Below, one piece after another: positions 50,346 to 59,001 of a stretch of DNA of 64,000 nt (the stretch's first letter is position 1; the number at the start of each line of letters is the position of its first letter). Source of the DNA: Pararobbsia silviterrae (GTDB lineage: Bacteria; Pseudomonadota; Gammaproteobacteria; Burkholderiales; Burkholderiaceae); assembly GCF_003628125.1 (NCBI RefSeq), contig NZ_RBZU01000001.1:558001-622000 (forward strand). The letters are read 5' to 3'. Both the position numbers and the translations under genes were made by a program. The notes beneath the pieces were generated by a model, which had not been told where the DNA came from, searched no databases, and saw nothing but the letters and a program-made list of their open reading frames with translations.

Positions 50346-51584
50346 TCATCCGCGAATGCTGCCGATCTGCCAGACGTACGGCGGCACGGTGTCGTTGATA
50401 TGCCAATCGCCGACGATGCGTTCCTTGTAGATCAGCGGATTGTGCGACGCGGCCGTGCGCGCGTTGCGCCAGTGACGATCGAGCTGCTTGTCTTCGCTCG
50501 TCGCCGACGCGCCGAGCGCGTTGAAGAGTTCCGTCGTCGACGTGAGGATCAGGTCCGCGATCACGACCTGCGCCTTCGCCGAATCGATTTCGGCGAGCGC
50601 GTTGGCCTTCGCCTCGGCCGCATCGTCATTGCCGAAACGGGCTTCATAGGCGAGCTGCGACGCTTGCGCGGAGCGCACGGCGGTCGCCTCGGCCGCATAG
50701 ACGCGCGCCGCGATCTTGCCGACGACCTGCTGAATCTGCGCGTCGTCGCTCACGCGCGGCGCATTCCCATGCGAATAGACGCGCGTGCGCTTGCGAACCT
50801 CGTGCGAGATGTCGCGCAGCGCGGCGCGGCCCACGCCGGTCAGCACGGCAAGCAGCACGAGCTGATAGAACGCGGTCTGATACTTGAAGCGCGATTCGAA
50901 GTCGATCAGGTGTTCCTCGTCGACGACGGCGTTCTCGAACACCGATGTCCCGCTGCCTGTCGTGCGTTGACCGAAGCCGTCCCAGTCGTCGTTCTGCCGG
51001 ACGCCGGCCTGATGCACGTTGACGGCCGCGATGACGTTCTGGCCGTTGTCGTCGCGTTGCGCGAAGACGTCGATCCAGTCCGCGAAGATGCTGCCGGTGC
51101 TGTAGTACTTCGAGCCGTTGACGACCCAGCGTCCGTTCTGTTTCGAGACGCGCGTGATCACGTCGCCGATCTTGACGCCGCCGACCTCGGTCCAGGCGTT
51201 GCCGACGATATCGCCCGCGACGAAACGCTCGAACCATTTGTCGCGTGTCGCGCTCGGCTGCGCGTTGAGCTGGTCCTCGACAAACGCGAAATGGCCGCGC
51301 AACGCTTGCGGCAGATTCGAATCGGCTTCGGCGAGCTCGATGAGCAACCGGACCAATTGGGGCAGCGAGATGCCCGCGCCGCCGTATTCGACCGGCACGC
51401 GCACGCTGCCGAAGCCGGCGGTCTTGAGCCACGCGATCTGTTCGAACGGCAGCGTCCGCGTGCGCTCGCGATCGGCCGTGCCTTCGGCGATTCTTGCGAA
51501 GATCGGGCGGAAGCGCGCGGCGACTTGCTCATAGTCTGCGCCGCGCGACAGCGTGGCGGGTTCATCGAGTTCGGGTAGCGACAT
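50346..51584 (-). CDS. SfnB/DszC-type flavoprotein monooxygenase, copy 3
   Basis: A 412-aa acyl-CoA-dehydrogenase-fold protein, more diverged from copies 1 and 2: FEQIAWLKTAGFGSVRVPVEYGGAG, WTEVGGVKIGDV, WDGFGQRTTGSGTSVF, and a C-terminus LDRHWRNARTAASHNPLIYKERIVGDW where the HTLHDP motif has become AASHNP. This matches the other major SfnB-like group. It is transcribed towards sfnR (convergent, 56-nt gap) from a near-consensus sigma-54 promoter at 51645–51660. The ATG at 51584 has only a poor ribosome site. Confidence 0.88.
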   Translation of the reverse strand: MSLPELDEPATLSRGADYEQVAARFRPIFARIAEGTADRERTRTLPFEQIAWLKTAGFGSVRVPVEYGGAGISLPQLVRLLIELAEADSNLPQALRGHFAFVEDQLNAQPSATRDKWFERFVAGDIVGNAWTEVGGVKIGDVITRVSKQNGRWVVNGSKYYSTGSIFADWIDVFAQRDDNGQNVIAAVNVHQAGVRQNDDWDGFGQRTTGSGTSVFENAVVDEEHLIDFESRFKYQTAFYQLVLLAVLTGVGRAALRDISHEVRKRTRVYSHGNAPRVSDDAQIQQVVGKIAARVYAAEATAVRSAQASQLAYEARFGNDDAAEAKANALAEIDSAKAQVVIADLILTSTTELFNALGASATSEDKQLDRHWRNARTAASHNPLIYKERIVGDWHINDTVPPYVWQIGSIRG

Positions 51585-51644
51585 AGAGGGTGTCCATCGG
51601 TTGGAGTGAGGCGCGATGCGTACGTGCAGCGCATACCCGTATCT

Positions 51645-51660
51645 AGCAGGACGTGTGCCA
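51645..51660 (-). promoter_or_regulatory. Sigma-54 promoter of flavoprotein copy 3
   Basis: Minus-strand TGGCACACGTCCTGCT matches TGGCACR-N4-TTGCW with a single mismatch (first T of TTGC is C) and exact GG-N10-GC spacing. It lies 61 nt before the ATG at 51584, giving a leader of about 50 nt. Confidence 0.8.
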
Positions 51661-51789
51661 TTGCGCGGGATCGCCGAAGGCGCCGGGCCGAGCGCCGATG
51701 CGGCGGGCCGAGACGGCGCGTCGACGTCGCGCGCGTGCGTCGCGATGCGCGCGCGACGTCGCTCTTCCAGCAGCACGATGCTGTTCTTG

Positions 51790-51805
51790 TGCTGATCGGC
51801 GTGCA
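51790..51805 (-). promoter_or_regulatory. Putative SfnR enhancer site 3
   Basis: Minus-strand TGCACGCCGATCAGCA shares TGC-N6-ATCAGCA with the sites at 46225 and 47733 and lies 130 nt upstream of the sigma-54 promoter at 51645. Nearby at 51771–51783, CAGCA-CGA-TGCTG is a further small palindrome. The rest of this 398-nt spacer (51585–51982) shows no gene. Confidence 0.55.
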
Positions 51806-51982
51806 GTTCGTGAGCACGATGCGAGCGAGGTGTGCGGCGGATGGGAGGGATCCGATCGATCGGTAACGAGGTGTAATTGGCGGTAAACACCTGACATCCG
51901 TCGGCCCAGGGAGCGGGCGAGACGGCGATACTGGCTTGTCGCTGTACGCGGCATTCGCCACGCCATTTATTCGGAGGACTCC

Positions 51983-52234
51983 ATGCGCTTCTCGCTCCCT
52001 GTTATCGCCGCCGCAACGGCCGCCACGCTTTTTTCCGCGACCGCGCTCGCCGACGTCGCGCAGCCGGACATGGACGCCGCGCTTCGATCGCTCGAGACCG
52101 CCAAGCATCAGATCGAACTCGCGGACAAGACACCCGACAAGGAAGGCCACGCGTCGAAGGCATCCGCACTGATTCTTCAGGCGATCGACGAAGTTCGCGC
52201 CAGCATCAAGGCGCGCAACGAGGACGGCAAATAA
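51983..52234 (+). CDS. Small exported protein of unknown function
   Basis: An 83-aa product with a clean Sec signal peptide (MRFSLPVIAAATAATLFSATALA, cleavage near residue 23) and a mature part of about 60 residues predicted to form a helical hairpin (DMDAALRSLETAKHQIELADK, SKASALILQAIDEVRASIKAR). A strong GGAGG lies 7 nt before the ATG. I do not recognise a function. It lies downstream of the sfn cluster control region on the opposite strand. Confidence 0.8.
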   Translation: MRFSLPVIAAATAATLFSATALADVAQPDMDAALRSLETAKHQIELADKTPDKEGHASKASALILQAIDEVRASIKARNEDGK

Positions 52235-52340
52235 GCGCTTCGCCGATGCGCGGTCGAGTCCTTGGTATCGAACGCATGGGTTGAGCGACGGAACGCGATG
52301 CGCATCCCGCGCCGCGTCGATTTCGGATTCACCATTGGCA

Positions 52341-52411
52341 CCGGCCCGGCCCGGCCCGGCCCGGCCCGGCCCGGCACCTGCACCGGCACCTGCGCCGGCA
52401 CCTGCGCCTGC
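52341..52411. repeat. CCGGC x7 array followed by 12-bp repeats
   Basis: Seven perfect CCGGC pentamers (52341–52375), then three 12-bp units ACCTGCRCCKGC (52376–52411). It fills the middle of the 335-nt spacer 52235–52569, which has no supported gene. Confidence 0.88.
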
Positions 52412-52569
52412 ACCGGTTCGACATCGATCTCGGACCCGGACCCGACGTCGGGCCGCGACGCCCGGAAAACATGCCCGCCGTCTTGCGATCGCGGGCATGT
52501 TCCTTTTCAATGTCGACACGCGCGTGAGAGGTAGAAAACAAGCGGAAAACAGACAGGAGACAGGCGGCC

Positions 52570-53568
52570 TTGAGCGATACATGGCAACTCGAATGGCGCT
52601 TCGGTTCGGCCGAAGTGCAGGGGCTCGGCGGCATGCTGGCTCCGCTGATGTTTGAACTCGGCGACGGCCGGCGCCTGCAGTGCATGCAGATCGCGCCGTG
52701 GGCGGACACCGAGCAGGCCGAGCGCTTGCCCGGCATCCTGCGGCGGCTGCGCGGCGAGTGGCCGTGCGTGCCGTTCGGGCGTCCCGACACGCCGTCGGAC
52801 CTGCCGCCCGGATGGCGCGGCTTGCGGCCCGACGACACGTGGCCGCACGGGTTCGCGTCGAACCACGTATGGCATTGCATCGATGCCGGCCGCGATCATT
52901 TGACGATCGCGATCGACTATCCCGAGGATGCCGCGATCGCGCGGCTCGAACGTCGCTTCGCGGTCGTACCCGACGCGCCGCGGCTCGATATCGAACTCGT
53001 GATTCATGCGCGCAGGCCGGTCCGCGTGCCTGTCGCGCTGCATCCGACGTTTCGCGTGCCGCGCGATCCGGGACGGCTCGTCGTCGAGCCGGCCGCGCAT
53101 GGAGGGATCCATACGTATCCGGTGCAGGCCGAACGCCATGTATCGAGGCTTCGCCCGAATGCGACGGCGCGCGCGCTCGCGCAGATGCCGAGCGATGGCG
53201 CGACGATCGATCTCACGCACCTGCCGCTGCCGTTCAAGACCGAAGAATTGCTGCAGATCACGGATATCGGCGTGCGCGACGTCGACGCACAGGTCGTGCT
53301 GCGCTATCTCGATGAAGACGTACGCGTCGGACTCGGCTGGGACACGCATGCGCTGCCCGACGTCATGCTCTGGGTCAGCAACGGCGGTCGGGACGGTGAG
53401 CCGTGGTCGGGGCGGCACTATGCGCTCGGTGTCGAGCCCGTCAACGGGCTCTTCGATCTCGGGCGGGTCGCCGCGGTCGACGCGTCGCACGCGCTGGCGA
53501 GCCGCACGGGGCTGGTGCTCGATCCCGCACATCCGTCGCGTATCCGGTATCACTTCGCCGCATGGTGA
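52570..53568 (+). CDS. Galactose-mutarotase-fold protein
   Basis: A 332-aa cytosolic protein resembling the aldose-1-epimerase superfamily: RLQCMQIAPWAD near the start, HGFASNHVW, an extended beta-rich middle (LDIELVIHARRPVRVPVALHPTFRVP) and ALGVEPVNGLFDLG near the C-terminus where epimerases keep their catalytic Glu. Substrate not clear. The apparent start is TTG at 52570 with AGGAGA about 12 nt upstream; no good ATG lies near. It is unrelated to its neighbours in function as far as I can see. Confidence 0.75.
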   Translation: MSDTWQLEWRFGSAEVQGLGGMLAPLMFELGDGRRLQCMQIAPWADTEQAERLPGILRRLRGEWPCVPFGRPDTPSDLPPGWRGLRPDDTWPHGFASNHVWHCIDAGRDHLTIAIDYPEDAAIARLERRFAVVPDAPRLDIELVIHARRPVRVPVALHPTFRVPRDPGRLVVEPAAHGGIHTYPVQAERHVSRLRPNATARALAQMPSDGATIDLTHLPLPFKTEELLQITDIGVRDVDAQVVLRYLDEDVRVGLGWDTHALPDVMLWVSNGGRDGEPWSGRHYALGVEPVNGLFDLGRVAAVDASHALASRTGLVLDPAHPSRIRYHFAAW

Positions 53569-53761
53569 AGGGCGTGACGCGCGGCCACCGGCCGGCGATG
53601 CGTTTGTGAACGAACTGCGGCGCACGGTGCGCACGACGCATCTCGATTTCTTCTTTATTTCGATACCCCTATAGTTCGTCGAACTGACGGTATCGAAAGC
53701 CTTCGATATCGCGCAACGCGTATTCGCGCGGGGCGTTTCGAAGGGGAGTGGCAGGCGGACC

Positions 53762-54652
53762 ATGCGACCGCATCAATTGAAGGCGCTGATCGCAGCGGCC
53801 GAACAGGGCAGTATCCGTGCGGCGGCGCGCAGCGTCTTCCTGTCGCAGGCAGCGCTGACCAAATCGCTCAAGGAGCTCGAAGACGATATGGGCGTCGCGC
53901 TGATCACGCGCACGGTACGCGGCATCCATCTGACCGAGGCCGGCCGCGTGCTCTACGGACGGGCCTGTGCGATCGTCGCCGAAATCCGCGCCGCGCGCGA
54001 CGAGGTCGAACGTCTGAAGACGCACGCCCACGGTGTCCTGCGCGCGGCCTTTGCGCCCTGGCCCGCGTTGACGATCCTGCCCGCCGCCTATGTCGCGTTC
54101 AGTCGCGTGATGCCCGACGTGCGCGTCGAGCTGACCGAAGGTCATCTTCGCGATGCGCTGCCCAGGCTGCGCGACGGCACGCTCGATTTCATCGTGGCGG
54201 GCGCGCTCGATATCGACGCGTCGCGCGAATTCGTGCGCGAATCGCTGCGCATCGACGATATCGTCATGGTGTGCCGGCGCGGACATCCGCTCGAACAGGT
54301 GAGCACGATCGAAGACATGCTGCCGCTCGACTGGATCGCGTATTCGGCCGACGCAGACTACGTCGCGTTGCATGACGCGACGCTCGCGCTCAATCAGCTT
54401 CCCGCGTCGAAACGGATCCTGCGATGCGCGAGCATGACGATCGCGCTGTCGTTGCTGACCGATACGGATGCCGTCGCCTTGCTGCCGCGAAGCCTGCTTG
54501 AATCGAACGGGCTCGCGTCGCGGCTGGTCCGCGTGCCGGTGTCGCTCGAAATGCCGCGCTTGTCCGTCGATCTGCTGACGCGTCGTCATGGTGTGCTTTC
54601 CGCGCCCGCGCAATCGATGATCGCGTGTCTGCGCGAAGCCGCACGCATCTAG
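53762..54652 (+). CDS. LysR-type transcriptional regulator
   Basis: A 296-aa regulator: winged helix MRPHQLKALIAAAEQGSIRAAARSVFLSQAALTKSLKELEDDMG, then a two-lobe effector domain (APWPALTILPAAYVAFSRVMPDVRVELTEG). The N-terminus and QAALTKSLKELE fit the group that includes CbbR/TsaR/AbgR-type regulators of aromatic or sulfonated compound use. No divergent target gene is obvious; the mutarotase-fold gene precedes it by 193 nt on the same strand. AGGGGAG precedes the ATG. Confidence 0.9.
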   Translation: MRPHQLKALIAAAEQGSIRAAARSVFLSQAALTKSLKELEDDMGVALITRTVRGIHLTEAGRVLYGRACAIVAEIRAARDEVERLKTHAHGVLRAAFAPWPALTILPAAYVAFSRVMPDVRVELTEGHLRDALPRLRDGTLDFIVAGALDIDASREFVRESLRIDDIVMVCRRGHPLEQVSTIEDMLPLDWIAYSADADYVALHDATLALNQLPASKRILRCASMTIALSLLTDTDAVALLPRSLLESNGLASRLVRVPVSLEMPRLSVDLLTRRHGVLSAPAQSMIACLREAARI

Positions 54653-54695
54653 CGCATTGAGCGGACCTGGAGCGGACTAAGCAGATTTGGCGGAT

Positions 54696-55586
54696 CTAAC
54701 GGGTCGCCTCCTCGCCGAAGCGCTCGACGAGAAAATCGACGAACGCACGGACCGCGGCCGACGATTGACGATGTTGAGGATAGACCGCGAAGACGCCGCC
54801 TTTGGGCGGCTCGTAGGGTTCGAGCACCTTGATCAATTGTCCGCTGGCCAACGCCGCGCTGACGATGAACGTCGGCAGCATCGTGACGCCGAGGCCCGCG
54901 ACCGCCGCGTCGCGTGCGATCTCGCCGTTATTGACGCGCACGCGCCCCGTGACGGGCACGCCGCGCGCCCGGCCATGAATCGCGAACGGCCACTCGACGC
55001 TTTTGCCGTGTCCATAGAGCAGGCATTGGTGATGCGCGAGATCGGCGGGCGTCTCGGGGCTGCCGTACTGCGCGAGATAGGTCGGACTCGCGCACGCGAC
55101 CATGTCGAACGGCGCGATGCGTCGCGCGATCAACGACGAATCGGACAGCACGCCGATGCGCACACCCATGTCGTAGCCCTCGCCGACGAGGTCGACCGTG
55201 CGGTCGTTGAGATCGATATCGAGCGTGACCTCGTCGTAGCGATGCATGAACTCGGGAATCACGGGTCCGAGGTGCATCGTGCCGAACGACATCGGCGCGG
55301 TCACGCGCAGCGCGCCGCGCGGCTTGGCGTTCTGGCTCGCGACGATGCGCTCGGCGTCCGCGACGTCGGCGAGAATCTGGACGACGCGCTCGAAGTAGTC
55401 GCGGCCGACCGGTGTGACCGAGAGCCGCCGCGTGGTCCGCACGAGCAGCCGCGCGCCGAGTTGCTCTTCGAGCGCCATCACGCGCTTGCTGACGAATTGC
55501 TTCGACAACCCGAGCCGGGCGGCCGCGCCCGTGAAGCTCGCGGCCTCGACGGCGGCGACGAAGATGCGCATGTCCTCGAGTTGCAC
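54696..55586 (-). CDS. LysR-type transcriptional regulator next to pirin
   Basis: A 296-aa LysR protein of the PA0477/DmlR-like group: LEDMRIFVAAVEAASFTGAAARLGLSKQFVSKRVMALEEQLGARLLVRTTRRLSVTPVG region. I set the start at GTG 55586 because GAGGA lies 7 nt upstream and homologues begin with xLxDM; the much longer open frame upstream is spurious. Divergent from the pirin gene over a 198-nt spacer, the well-known arrangement in which such a regulator controls a pirin. Confidence 0.92.
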   Translation of the reverse strand: MQLEDMRIFVAAVEAASFTGAAARLGLSKQFVSKRVMALEEQLGARLLVRTTRRLSVTPVGRDYFERVVQILADVADAERIVASQNAKPRGALRVTAPMSFGTMHLGPVIPEFMHRYDEVTLDIDLNDRTVDLVGEGYDMGVRIGVLSDSSLIARRIAPFDMVACASPTYLAQYGSPETPADLAHHQCLLYGHGKSVEWPFAIHGRARGVPVTGRVRVNNGEIARDAAVAGLGVTMLPTFIVSAALASGQLIKVLEPYEPPKGGVFAVYPQHRQSSAAVRAFVDFLVERFGEEATR

Positions 55587-55784
55587 GATTGTCCTCAGAG
55601 GGTTGACAGTTTGTCTGATTGTAGGCGGTTTATTAACCGTGAGGGTGACACTACACTGGATCCCATGGTGCTCGAACAGCGCGACGCCCAACGGCGCGCG
55701 GGACGGCACAGCGGGCATGCCGAGGGCCCGGGCGCAGCGCGCACGGGCACAGGCAATCGATTGAAGTTCACCCTGGAGGTCAAA

Positions 55785-56504
55785 ATGCTTGAAGTTCGCA
55801 AGGCGGGCGACCGTGGCGTTGCCGAGCACGGCTGGTTGAGTTCGCGTCATACGTTTTCGTTTGCCAACTACCACGACCCGAAGCAGCAGGGGTTTTCGGA
55901 CCTGCTCGTGATCAATGACGATCGCGTGGCTGCGCGGGGCGGGTTCGGCAAGCATCCGCATCGCGATATGGAAATTTTTTCGTACGTGCTCGAAGGCGCG
56001 CTCGAACACAAGGACACGATGGGCACGGGTTCGGTGATCCGTCCCGGCGACGTTCAGATGATGAGCGCCGGCACGGGGGTCGCGCATAGCGAGTTCAATC
56101 ACTCGCAGACGGATCCCGTGCACTTCCTTCAGATCTGGATCATGCCGGGGAAGAAGGGCGTCGAGCCGCGGTATCAGCAGCAGCATTTCGCGGCGACGGA
56201 CAAGCGCGGGCGTTTCGTCAACATCATCGCGCCCGACGGCGCGAACGGCTCGCTCGCGGTCCATCAGGACGCGCGTGTGTACGCGGGTCTGCTCGACGGC
56301 GACGAGACCGCGACGGTCACGCTGCCTGAAGGCCGCTATGCGTATGTGCATGTCGCGCGAGGCGGCGTGACGGTGAACGGCGTGGCGCTCAACGAGGGCG
56401 ACGGCGTGCGCGTGCGTCATGAGACCGCGCTTGCGTTCTCGCAGGGCAAGGACGCCGAAGTGCTCGTGTTCGATCTGCGTCCGCACGAGCAGCCGGTCTG
56501 GTGA
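55785..56504 (+). CDS. Pirin family protein (quercetin-dioxygenase-like bicupin)
   Basis: A 239-aa YhhW/pirin protein with two cupin domains. The metal site is visible in GGFGKHPHRDMEIFSYVLEG and VAHSEFNHSQ (His, His, His, Glu/Asn). Some members have quercetinase activity; the role in bacteria is unclear. GGAGGT precedes the ATG at 55785, which fixes the start. A strong terminator follows 58 nt after the stop. Confidence 0.94.
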   Translation: MLEVRKAGDRGVAEHGWLSSRHTFSFANYHDPKQQGFSDLLVINDDRVAARGGFGKHPHRDMEIFSYVLEGALEHKDTMGTGSVIRPGDVQMMSAGTGVAHSEFNHSQTDPVHFLQIWIMPGKKGVEPRYQQQHFAATDKRGRFVNIIAPDGANGSLAVHQDARVYAGLLDGDETATVTLPEGRYAYVHVARGGVTVNGVALNEGDGVRVRHETALAFSQGKDAEVLVFDLRPHEQPVW

Positions 56505-56562
56505 GCCCGGTAAGCCCGGTAGGCTGGGTGAGCTGAGTAAGCCGGGTGACCCGGGTAGGCTG

Positions 56563-56606
56563 GACGCCGCGCAAACCGCATGGGTTTGCGCGGCGTCGCG
56601 TTTTTT
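56563..56606 (+). terminator. Rho-independent terminator after pirin
   Basis: A 15-bp perfect stem GACGCCGCGCAAACC / GGTTTGCGCGGCGTC with a 5-nt loop, then GCG and TTTTTT. It is preceded at 56505–56562 by a degenerate run of AAGCCGGGT/TAGGCTGGG-like repeats. Confidence 0.92.
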
Positions 56607-56688
56607 CGCGGTCCGATTCGCGCGCGGTCTGCGTGCGCCTGAGCGTTCGGCTAGCATGCGCGGATCCTTTCCTGCTCGATCGTCTCAT

Positions 56689-57810
56689 ATGGACCTGCTC
56701 AGCCGTCTGCTCGCGCTCATGCCTGTCAGCGGACGCGTCGATGTGCGATGCCACTTCGGCGCGCCGTGGGCGGTCGCCCATGACCAGGCCGGCGTGCGCG
56801 AGATTCCCTATCACGTGGTGCTCGGCGGCGAGGCCGTGGTCGAGGACGGCGCGTCCGCGCCGCTGACGATCCGCGCGGGCGACATCGTCGTGTTCCCGCG
56901 CGGCGCCGCGCATCGGCTTCATGACGGCAGCGGCAAGAAGCCGCGCGCGATCCAGACGCGCGAAACGCCGACGCTGACGATCAAGGAAAACAGGGGCCCC
57001 GGCGTGGGGGCGGGTGCGGGGTCGTCGATCGATCTGCTGTGCGGCACGTTCGTTGTCGCGAGCACGCAGGATCGGCTGCTGCGCGATCATCTGCCCGATC
57101 GACTCGTCGTGCGAACCCGCGACACGCGCGCCGGATATAAGCCGCACGAGCGACACGACCCGCGCGATGCACACGACCCGGAAGGTGCGCATGATCCACG
57201 CGGCCCGAACGGTCCAAGGGGACCGAATGGCCCTAATGATCCAAATGACCCGAACGGTCCAAACGGTTCAAACGACCCGCATGGCGATCGGGCCGCGCCG
57301 CTCGTTCTGCTCGTCGAACTCATGCGCGACGAAGCCGTAGCCGAACGCCCGGGCGCACGCGCCTTGCTCGACTATCTGTCGGGCGCGCTGTTCGCGATGA
57401 CGCTGCGTTTGGCGAGCGAATCCGACGCGCCGCCGCGCGGGCTGCTCGCGCTCGCGCGTCATGCACGGCTGCAACCGGCCCTGTCGGCGATGTTCGAGGC
57501 GCCCCAGGAGGCCTGGACTTTGCCGTCGCTCGCGGCGCGCTGTCATATGTCGCGCGCGACGTTCGTGCGGCATTTCGAGGACTCGGTCGGCCGATCGGCG
57601 AGTGCGTTGCTGACCGAGATCCGCATGACGCTCGCGGCCCGACAGCTCGTGCAAAGCGATCAGTCGACGGGCGCGATCGGCGAGGCCGTCGGGTATCGAT
57701 CCGAAGCGGCGTTCCAGCGCGCGTTCAAACAACAGATGGGCATCACGCCCGCGAAATGGCGCGCCGCACGCGGCGCGAAAGCGAGCGAGACCGTCGAAGC
57801 GCTCGCCTGA
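56689..57810 (+). CDS. AraC-type regulator with N-terminal cupin
   Basis: A 373-aa regulator: N-terminal cupin_6 domain ([42 protein letters not shown]), C-terminal double helix-turn-helix ([23 protein letters not shown] and [29 protein letters not shown]). Residues about 153–200 are an Asp/Pro/Gly/Asn repeat (NDP/NGP triplets) encoded by a degenerate 9-bp DNA array, absent from usual family members. The divergent or downstream target is unclear; the alpha/beta hydrolase 136 nt downstream is a candidate. An upstream ATG at 56656 is the alternative start. Confidence 0.9.
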   Translation: MDLLSRLLALMPVSGRVDVRCHFGAPWAVAHDQAGVREIPYHVVLGGEAVVEDGASAPLTIRAGDIVVFPRGAAHRLHDGSGKKPRAIQTRETPTLTIKENRGPGVGAGAGSSIDLLCGTFVVASTQDRLLRDHLPDRLVVRTRDTRAGYKPHERHDPRDAHDPEGAHDPRGPNGPRGPNGPNDPNDPNGPNGSNDPHGDRAAPLVLLVELMRDEAVAERPGARALLDYLSGALFAMTLRLASESDAPPRGLLALARHARLQPALSAMFEAPQEAWTLPSLAARCHMSRATFVRHFEDSVGRSASALLTEIRMTLAARQLVQSDQSTGAIGEAVGYRSEAAFQRAFKQQMGITPAKWRAARGAKASETVEALA

Positions 57811-57899
57811 TGTCACCGACGACGCGGACGACGCGGATGGGCGGACGCCCCCGCATGCACGGGCGCGACGAGGTCCGCGGCGCGATGGGGATGAGCAGC

Positions 57900-57935
57900 G
57901 TTATCGAGCCTGTTATCGAGCCTGTTATCGAGCGA
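57900..57935. repeat. 12-bp array GTTATCGAGCCT x3
   Basis: Two perfect copies and one that differs in its last two bases (GTTATCGAGCGA), directly before the GAGGAGA ribosome site of the frameshifted hydrolase gene. Confidence 0.85.
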
Positions 57936-57946
57936 GGAGACGAACG

Positions 57947-58721
57947 ATGATGGCGACCGAACGATTCGAGTTTCCGGGGGCGGACGGGCAGCACTTGTCG
58001 GGGCGGCTCGATCTGCCCGAGGGCGCGCCGGTCGCGTATGCGCTGTTCGCGCACTGCTTCACGTGCGGCAAGGACATTTTCGCGGCGACGCGGATCGCGC
58101 GCGCTCAATGCCCATCGGATCGCTGTGCTGCGCTTCGATTTCACGGGGCTCGGCGCGAGCGAAGGCGAATTCGAGAACACGAACTTCACGTCGAATCTCG
58201 CCGACCTCGAGGCCGCCGCTCTCTATCTTCGCGAGACCCATCGCGCGCCCGAACTGCTGATCGGCCACAGTCTCGGGGGCGCGGCCGTGCTCGGCGTGGC
58301 GGGGCGGCTGCCCGAGGTCAAGGCGATCGCGACGATCGCGGCGCCGAGCGATCCGCATCATGTGACCGGTCTGTTTCGCGATCACATCGGCACGATCGAA
58401 ACCGAGGGCGTGGCGGACGTGCAGCTCGCGGGACGGCCGTTCCGGATCAAACGTCAGTTTCTCGTCGATGTCGCCGAGCAGCGGTTGAGCGAGCGCATCG
58501 CGGCGTTGCGGCGTCCTTTGCTCGTGCTGCACTCGCCGACCGATGCGACGGTCGGCGTCGCGAACGCCACGCAGATCTTCACGGCCGCGAAGCATCCGAA
58601 AAGTTTTGTGGCGCTCGACGGCGCGGATCATCTGCTGTCGCGGCAAGCCGATGCGATCTATGCGGCCGATATGATCGCCGTCTGGAGCGCGCGGTATCTG
58701 GCGGATCCGCACGCGGTGTGA
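57947..58721 (+). pseudogene. Alpha/beta hydrolase, frameshifted
   Basis: The first frame (from ATG 57947, with GAGGAGA upstream) encodes the start of the hydrolase half of the bifunctional hydrolase/OsmC family, [15 protein letters not shown]-like text ending at about 58105. The rest continues in another frame, with [20 protein letters not shown], the nucleophile elbow [10 protein letters not shown], Asp in HSPTDATVG and His in DGADHLLS, to 58721. One base is missing in the CGCGCGCGC run at 58096–58104. Intact length would be about 258 aa, with no OsmC domain after it. Either a real disruption or a base-call error in a GC-dinucleotide run. Confidence 0.85.
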
Positions 58722-58917
58722 TCGGCCGCAGGGGGCGTCGATGAAGCGGCGCTTACGGGTGTGTCTTGGTGCGTCCGCGTGCGTACCGTTGCGCTTGGGT
58801 GCTCGGGTGCTTGAGTGCTCGGGTGCTTTGGGTGCGCTTGGGTGCGTATCGGCGGCGTGCGCATCGCATCGACGGTCGCGCGTCGGACCTTCAGCGTGGA
58901 CTCCGCGCTGAACGACA

Positions 58918-58955
58918 AAGCCGCCTGCGTCGGCATGAACCGAGGCAGGCGGCTT
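58918..58955 (-). terminator. Hairpin downstream of the YceI genes
   Basis: 11-bp perfect inverted repeat AAGCCGCCTGC / GCAGGCGGCTT with a 16-nt loop, 47 nt after the YceI stop on the minus strand and followed there by TGTCGTT. The rest of the 280-nt spacer 58722–59001 is a run of GGTGC/GGGTGCTT-like repeats (about 58765–58850) with no gene. Confidence 0.65.
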
Positions 58956-59001
58956 CCGGTGTCGCTCAGGGCGCGCGCGGACGCGCCCCGTGCGATCGAT
59001 C

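Noticed and set aside
55587-56657. Long minus-strand open frame extending the LysR gene upstream across the pirin gene
   Set aside because: It is the shadow of the pirin gene on the other strand; the GTG at 55586 has a good ribosome site and matches family starts.
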